Program-made: the position numbers and the translations under genes
From: Labilithrix luteola
GTDB taxonomy: Bacteria; Myxococcota_A; Polyangia; Polyangiales; Polyangiaceae
Assembly: GCA_026225435.1 (NCBI GenBank)
Contig: JAMFST010000244.1
Span: forward strand, 1 to 9,420
Direction: 5' to 3'
Length of the DNA: 9,420 bases
Shown: positions 5,496 through 9,420 of the stretch, piece by piece
Position numbering within the stretch: the first letter of the stretch is position 1
Layout: every line of letters starts with the position of its first letter
The notes under the pieces: generated by a model
What the model saw: only the letters and a program-made list of their open reading frames with translations
What the model was told of the DNA's origin: nothing
The model's database searches: none

Positions 5496-7988
5496 GGCCA
5501 GCTTGTCGCTGATGGTGCTGTCGCCCACGCCCGGCGCCGGGTTGGCCAGGATGGTCACCTGGCGCTGCCGGTTGTAGCGGTTGATCTGCGCCGGGCCGGT
5601 GCCGTTCTTCAAGGTGACGACGTCGGAGAGCGGGACGAAGCCGAGGCGCTTCGACGGCACGGTGATGAGCCGGAGCCCCTGCTCGTCGGCGCGGTACTGC
5701 CGCTCGGCGCGGACGTGCACCTCGTACTGCTCGCCCTTCTCCTCGTAGGTCGAGACCTGCTGCCCGGCGACGAGCAGACGGAGCGCGTCGGCCACGTCCA
5801 CGACCTGCACGCCGAGATCGGCCGCCTTGGCCCGGTCGACGTACACGCCGACCTCCGGCTTGCCGACGATGAGCGAGGTGTCCACGTCGACCGCGCCGGG
5901 GACCGCGCGCAGCTTGGCGGTGATGTCGTCGCTCGCCTTGGTGAGAAGCGCGAGATCGGGACCGCTGATGGTGTAGTTCACGCGCGCCGAGGTGGTGCCG
6001 CCGCCGGAGATGACCGCGACGTCACCGACGGTCACGCGGAGCGACTTGTCCTCCCCCTTGACCACCTCGTTGCGGACGCGGTTCTCGAGATCGTCCTGGC
6101 TCTCCGTGCGGGTCGCCGGATCGGTGAGCTTGACGTAGATGGTGCCGAGGTTCTGCGTCTTCTGGTCGTCCTCGCCGATGGTGAGCAGCGTCGTCTCGAC
6201 GCCGTTGATGGCGCGGATCTTCCGGGCGATGCGCTCGGCGGTGATGTCGGTCGACCACAAGCTGGCCCCTTCCGGAGCGCGCACCGTGACCTGGAACTGC
6301 GCCTCGTCGGCGCGCGGGAGGAAGCCCTTGGGGGCGATCTTCACCAGCGGCACGCAGCTGCCGAGCGTGAGCCCGCAGGCGATGACCACGATCCAGCGCT
6401 GCTTCATCACGAAGCCGAGGATGGTCATGTAGACCCGCTCGATCGGCCGATAGATGACGTCGACGCCGCGTTCGAGCCAGCTCTTCCTGGTGTGCACGCC
6501 GGGGCCGGGGGCCGGCTTGAGGAACCGCGCGGCCATCATCGGCGTCAGCGAGAAGCTGACGATGAGCGACACGCCGATGGAGAACGCCATCGTCACGCCG
6601 AAGCTCTTGAGGAAGCGTCCGGGGATGCCGGCCATGAAGGCAATCGGCAAGAAGACGGCGATGAGCGAGAGCGTCGTCGCGAGCACCGCGAGACCGATCT
6701 CTTTCGTGCCCGAGATGGCCGCGGCGAAGGGGTGCATCCCCTTCTCCTCGACGTGGCGGTAGATGTTCTCGAGGACGACGATGGCGTCGTCGATGACGAT
6801 GCCGACGGCGAGCGCCAGCGCCAGCAGCGTGATGGTGTTGAGGGTGAACTTCTCGATCCACATCAGCGCGAAGGTGCCGACGATCGACACCGGGATGGCG
6901 ACGGCGGCGATGATGGTGCTGCGCAGGCTGCCGAGGAAGACGAGGACGACCAGCGCCGCAAAGAGCGCGCCGAGCACCAGGTGCTCCTTGACCGCGTCGA
7001 CGCTGGTGCGGATGACGGCCGAGTCGTCGCGCACGAGATCGAGCCGGTAGCCGTCGGGCAAGGTCGCCCGCATGTCGACCAGCTTCTCCTTGATCTCGTC
7101 GGCCACCTCCACCGTGTTGGCGCCCGACTGCTTGCGGATGGCGAGGAAGATGGTCGGCTCGCCGTTGCGGCGCGCGATCGAGTCCTGCTCCTCGGCGCCG
7201 TCCTCGACCCGCCCGAGGTCGGAGACGCGGATGGAGTGCTGCGCCTCGTTCTTCACCACCAGGCCGCCGATGTCGCCGGCGCGGGTGACGCGGCCGCGGA
7301 CGCGGAGGGTCAGCTGCTCCGGCCCGGTGTCGACGCTGCCGCCGGGGGTGGTCAGGTTCTGGTTGTCGATCGCCTTCTGCACGTCGGTGACGGTGACGCC
7401 GGCGCCGCGCAGCTTGATCGGATCGAGCCACACGTTCACCTGGCGCTTACGCCCGCCGAGGATCTTCACCTGGCCGACGCCGGGGACGGTCTCGATCTGC
7501 CGGCGCACCTTCTTGTCGGCGTACTCGGTCGCCTCGATGATCGGGTGCTTGGAGGAGAGCGCCACGTAGACGATGGGCGCGGCGTCGGGATCGACCTTGG
7601 AGACGATCGGCTGATCGACGTCCTTGGGGAGATCGGGGATGACCGTCGAGAGCTTGTCGCGCACCTCCTGCGAGGCGACGTCGACGTCCTTCTCGAGGAG
7701 GAAGGTGATGAACACCTGCGACACGCCCTCCGACGAGACCGAGCGGATCTCGTCGATGGAGCTGATGGTGTTGACCGCCTCCTCGACCTTGTCGGTGATC
7801 TCGGTCTCCACGTCCTCGGGAGCGGCGCCGGCCAGGGTCGTCGTGATGGTGACGATGGGGAGATCGACCTTGGGGAAGCGGTCGACGCCGAGCTGCGCGT
7901 ACCCGAACAGGCCGATGACGCCGATGAGGAGGATGAGGACCGTCGCGAAGACCGGCCGGCGAACGCAGATTTCAGCGAGCCACTGCAT
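5493..7988 (-). CDS. N-terminal 831 residues of the RND permease, up to the amber stop
   Basis: This is the part of the pump translated before the TAG. It begins MQWLAEICVRRPVFATVLIL, the usual RND N-terminus running into TM1 (about 13-31). A first periplasmic porter loop follows (32-335), then TM2 (336-354), TM3 (358-378), TM4 with VGIVIDDAIVVLENIYRHVE (395-414), TM5 (431-452), TM6 (462-485) and TM7 (530-549). The second periplasmic loop begins after that and is cut at STISDKLA, near its end. Both porter regions are nearly complete, but half of the C-terminal membrane bundle is absent. The truncated protein would lack the TM10 Lys and TM11-12, and I expect it to be inactive or degraded. Confidence 0.8.
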   Translation of the reverse strand: MQWLAEICVRRPVFATVLILLIGVIGLFGYAQLGVDRFPKVDLPIVTITTTLAGAAPEDVETEITDKVEEAVNTISSIDEIRSVSSEGVSQVFITFLLEKDVDVASQEVRDKLSTVIPDLPKDVDQPIVSKVDPDAAPIVYVALSSKHPIIEATEYADKKVRRQIETVPGVGQVKILGGRKRQVNVWLDPIKLRGAGVTVTDVQKAIDNQNLTTPGGSVDTGPEQLTLRVRGRVTRAGDIGGLVVKNEAQHSIRVSDLGRVEDGAEEQDSIARRNGEPTIFLAIRKQSGANTVEVADEIKEKLVDMRATLPDGYRLDLVRDDSAVIRTSVDAVKEHLVLGALFAALVVLVFLGSLRSTIIAAVAIPVSIVGTFALMWIEKFTLNTITLLALALAVGIVIDDAIVVLENIYRHVEEKGMHPFAAAISGTKEIGLAVLATTLSLIAVFLPIAFMAGIPGRFLKSFGVTMAFSIGVSLIVSFSLTPMMAARFLKPAPGPGVHTRKSWLERGVDVIYRPIERVYMTILGFVMKQRWIVVIACGLTLGSCVPLVKIAPKGFLPRADEAQFQVTVRAPEGASLWSTDITAERIARKIRAINGVETTLLTIGEDDQKTQNLGTIYVKLTDPATRTESQDDLENRVRNEVVKGEDKSLRVTVGDVAVISGGGTTSARVNYTISGPDLALLTKASDDITAKLRAVPGAVDVDTSLIVGKPEVGVYVDRAKAADLGVQVVDVADALRLLVAGQQVSTYEEKGEQYEVHVRAERQYRADEQGLRLITVPSKRLGFVPLSDVVTLKNGTGPAQINRYNRQRQVTILANPAPGVGDSTISDKLA

Positions 7989-9145
7989 CAGGAATGACCG
8001 GGTGCGGGAGAGGCGTCGAGAGGAGAGCCGTCCTTGATCTCGTCCGGCGGGGAGAGCACCACGGTCTCACCGGTCTTCAGGCCGGAGACGATTCCGACCA
8101 GCGGGCTGCGCTCGCTCCCGTCGGAGATCTGCACGATGCGCTCGTCGGCCTTGCCGTCCTTGCCGACGACGAAGATCCGCTGGGTGACGTCGTCCTTGCG
8201 GAGCGCCGCCTGCGGAACCGAGGGGAGCGTGCGCTGCTTCAGCACGAGCCGCACCGTCGCGAACATGCCTGGGCGCAGCTTGCCGTCGGCGTTGGGGACC
8301 ATCGCCTCGACGACGAGGTCGCGGCTGGCGACGCGCACGTTCGGGCTGATGTACTTCACCGTCCCGTTGAAGCTCTGGTCCGGGAAGGTGTTCACCTGGA
8401 AGGCGACGCTCATGGCCGGCTGGATGAGCGCGACGTCCGCCTCCGGCACGGTGAGCGACAGGCGCAAGGGATCCACCTGGTAGACCGAGGCCACCCGCGT
8501 CTGCGGCTGCACGTACTGGCCGATGTTGACGTAGCGCTCGCCGATGGTGTCGGAGAAGGGGGCGCGGATGTTGGCGTCGCCCAGCGTCTTCTGCGCCATG
8601 CTGCGGTTCGCCTCGGCCGCCTCGAGGGAGAAGCGCGTGGTCGAGCAGGTCGACATGGTGCGGTCGTACTCTGCCTTGCTGATTGCGCCGCTGTCGTACA
8701 GCCGCTGCCCGCGCTGGCACTCCTGCTGCGCGAGGTCGACCTGCGAGCGCGAGAAGTTCGCCTGCGCGAGGAGCGCCTGCTGGTTGAGCGCCGCGCTGCG
8801 CGTGTCCAGGGTGGCGATAACGTCCCCCTTCTTCACCATCTGCCCGCGCTCGACGTTGGTGGCGATCACCTTGCCGGTCGCGTCGGCGGCGAGCTCCGAC
8901 TGCTCGTTGGCGCTGAGATCCCCGGTGAGCACCAGGTACTCGGGCACCTGCTGGTCGACCGCGCCGACGGTCTTCACCTTCAGCGGCGGACCGAGATCGG
9001 TCTTCTCGCCAGCGCCGCTGCCCGCCCCCTCGGCCGCCTCGGATTTCTTGCAACCGCTGCTGGCAGCAGCCATCGAAAGGAGGAGAAGCGTGGCGGCGGA
9101 GCGGGTGACGGTCATCGGCACGGGAGTATGCCTCGTCCGATGCAT
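7988..9145 (-). CDS. RND efflux periplasmic adaptor lipoprotein (membrane fusion protein, HlyD/AcrA family)
   Basis: 385 aa. The adaptor bridges the RND pump and the outer-membrane channel in a tripartite efflux system. Numbered from the ATG at 9145, a hydrophobic signal (about 17-30) ends in the lipobox SSGC with Cys32, so it is a lipid-anchored periplasmic protein. The lipoyl-like half-motifs are 84-114 (GKVIATNVERGQMVKKGD) and 188-227 (IRAPFSDTIGERYVNIGQYV). Between them is the alpha-hairpin (115-187) with its tip at DSGAIS. The beta-barrel spans about 228-300 and the membrane-proximal domain 301-370. All expected domains are present and the length is normal. Two hairpin Cys, C143 and C167, are unusual. 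The start could instead be the ATG at 9115, which gives a shorter n-region before the same signal. I kept 9145 because GGA sits 6 bases upstream, but this is a close call. Its stop overlaps the pump start (TGATG). No TolC-type gene is visible. Confidence 0.92.
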   Translation of the reverse strand: MHRTRHTPVPMTVTRSAATLLLLSMAAASSGCKKSEAAEGAGSGAGEKTDLGPPLKVKTVGAVDQQVPEYLVLTGDLSANEQSELAADATGKVIATNVERGQMVKKGDVIATLDTRSAALNQQALLAQANFSRSQVDLAQQECQRGQRLYDSGAISKAEYDRTMSTCSTTRFSLEAAEANRSMAQKTLGDANIRAPFSDTIGERYVNIGQYVQPQTRVASVYQVDPLRLSLTVPEADVALIQPAMSVAFQVNTFPDQSFNGTVKYISPNVRVASRDLVVEAMVPNADGKLRPGMFATVRLVLKQRTLPSVPQAALRKDDVTQRIFVVGKDGKADERIVQISDGSERSPLVGIVSGLKTGETVVLSPPDEIKDGSPLDASPAPGHS

Positions 9146-9174
9146 GAGCCATCCAGTTACGTTGCGACTTTGGC

Positions 9175-9197
9175 GATCCCGTTTCGTAAATAGGATC
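9175..9197 (-). promoter_or_regulatory. 23-base imperfect inverted repeat, possible operator of the efflux operon
   Basis: In the 52-base gap between the adaptor start (9145) and the preceding stop (9198-9200), plus-strand GATCCCGTTT (9175-9184), centre CGT and AAATAGGATC (9188-9197) form an inverted repeat matching at 8 of 10 arm positions. Its centre is about 41 bases upstream of the adaptor ATG. Size and symmetry would suit a dimeric repressor such as a TetR/AcrR-type protein, which often controls RND operons. No T-tract follows on the minus strand, so a terminator is less likely. No clear -35/-10 pair is visible beside it, and no regulator gene is in the window. Confidence 0.35.
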
Positions 9198-9420
9198 TCA
9201 GACCGCGACCGGGCCGCCGAAGAACCCGGCGAAGCGCAGCGCCCAGAGCAGCACGTTGGCGACGGCGACGACCACCGCGAAGCCGAGGACGAACCGCCCC
9301 GAGCGCGAGAGGACGAGCCCGCCGGGGTGACCGTGCACCAGAGTCGAGGCGACGAAGCCGATCCCGAGGCCGGAGATCGCCAGCACCAGCGGGACGAGCA
9401 GCGGCTGCAGGTGCAGCGAC
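9198..9420 (-). CDS. Unidentified membrane protein, C-terminal part only
   Basis: This frame is open from the right window edge to TGA at 9198-9200, giving about 73 visible residues; the true start is outside the window. A GTG at 9386 could be mistaken for a start, but the frame continues hydrophobic upstream of it (LHLQPLLVPLVL). Two membrane segments are visible: one around QPLLVPLVLAISGLGIGFVA and a second around FVLGFAVVVAVANVLLWALR, separated by a short Gly/Arg loop containing HGHPGG. The spacing and a final NVLLWALRFAGFF resemble the end of DUF2752 membrane proteins, but the Cys/Thr/Arg motif of that family would lie outside the window, so this is only a guess. It is co-directional with the efflux operon and 52 bases ahead of it. 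Confidence 0.6.
   Translation of the reverse strand, partial: SLHLQPLLVPLVLAISGLGIGFVASTLVHGHPGGLVLSRSGRFVLGFAVVVAVANVLLWALRFAGFFGGPVAV

Larger units (their letters stand above)
4848..7988 (-). pseudogene. RND multidrug efflux permease (AcrB/HAE1 type) interrupted by an in-frame amber codon
   Basis: Read from ATG 7986-7988 to TGA 4848-4850, this is one continuous frame of 1046 codons, a normal HAE1-type RND pump length, except that codon 832 is TAG (plus-strand CTA, 5493-5495). The 21 codons after it (starting [17 protein letters not shown]) lead without a frameshift into TM8. RND pumps are inner-membrane trimers that export drugs, solvents or dyes by proton antiport through a periplasmic adaptor and an outer-membrane channel. 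The proton-relay Asp pair (D400, D401 in TM4) lies before the stop. The partner Lys of TM10 (K928 in KKNAIL, equivalent to AcrB K940) lies after it. If the TAG is real and not suppressed, no working pump is made. The start overlaps the adaptor stop by one base (TGATG), indicating translational coupling. Substrate cannot be told from sequence. Confidence 0.85.

Noticed and set aside
5160..7997. A 945-codon open frame on the plus strand opposite the pump
   Set aside because: It is exactly antisense to the RND gene. Its product is Asp/Arg/Glu/His-rich low-complexity protein with no domain, as expected from a GC-rich antisense frame. The minus-strand frame carries all the family motifs.
1..9420. 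A new defence system, phage island, biosynthetic cluster or RNA gene
   Set aside because: No nuclease, helicase, recombinase, phage, synthetase, tRNA or rRNA signatures were seen on either strand. All long coding frames are accounted for by surface proteins and an efflux operon.

Overview
The window looks like chromosomal DNA of a high-GC Gram-negative bacterium, most probably a myxobacterium-like member of the Myxococcota (Polyangiales type). This is inferred from three things: the strong G/C bias at third codon positions, lipoproteins whose lipobox Cys is followed by long Asp/Gly/Thr/Ser-rich linkers, and a Cys-rich 'TRGVGTCKDGTQTC' type segment ahead of a Kelch propeller. None of this is a phylogenetic proof.

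Left half, plus strand (1-4840): three genes for exported proteins. The first (1-1317) is cut by the window edge. It is a Kelch-type beta-propeller for which seven blades can be counted. After a 77-base gap with a good ribosome binding site comes a Tat-exported lipoprotein (1395-2666) with a propeller-like body carrying GGHGDYSGNEV. A second lipoprotein (2699-4840, 713 aa) follows 32 bases later; its N-terminal half resembles RIFT-barrel domains of the PcRGLX/YetA type and its C-terminal half looks like an alpha-helical toroid. The last two probably form an operon of surface proteins that may act on an extracellular polymer. That pair is the least characterised part of the window.

Right half, minus strand (9420-4848): the 3' end of an unidentified membrane protein gene (9198-9420), then a two-gene RND efflux operon. 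The operon encodes a periplasmic adaptor lipoprotein (7988-9145) followed, with a 1-base TGATG overlap, by an AcrB/HAE1-type inner-membrane pump (4848-7988). No TolC-type outer-membrane gene is visible. A 23-base imperfect inverted repeat lies between the membrane protein gene and the adaptor and could be an operator.

The most concrete oddity is an in-frame amber codon (TAG, plus-strand 5493-5495) inside the pump gene. The frame continues unbroken on both sides. The two parts add up to a normal 1046-codon RND permease, but the stop would remove transmembrane helices 8-12. This is either a recent nonsense mutation or a base-call error.

The two halves converge with only 7 bases between stop codons (4840 and 4848). 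I see no rRNA, tRNA, CRISPR array, insertion sequence, phage gene or defence system. There is no gene-free stretch over 300 bases.
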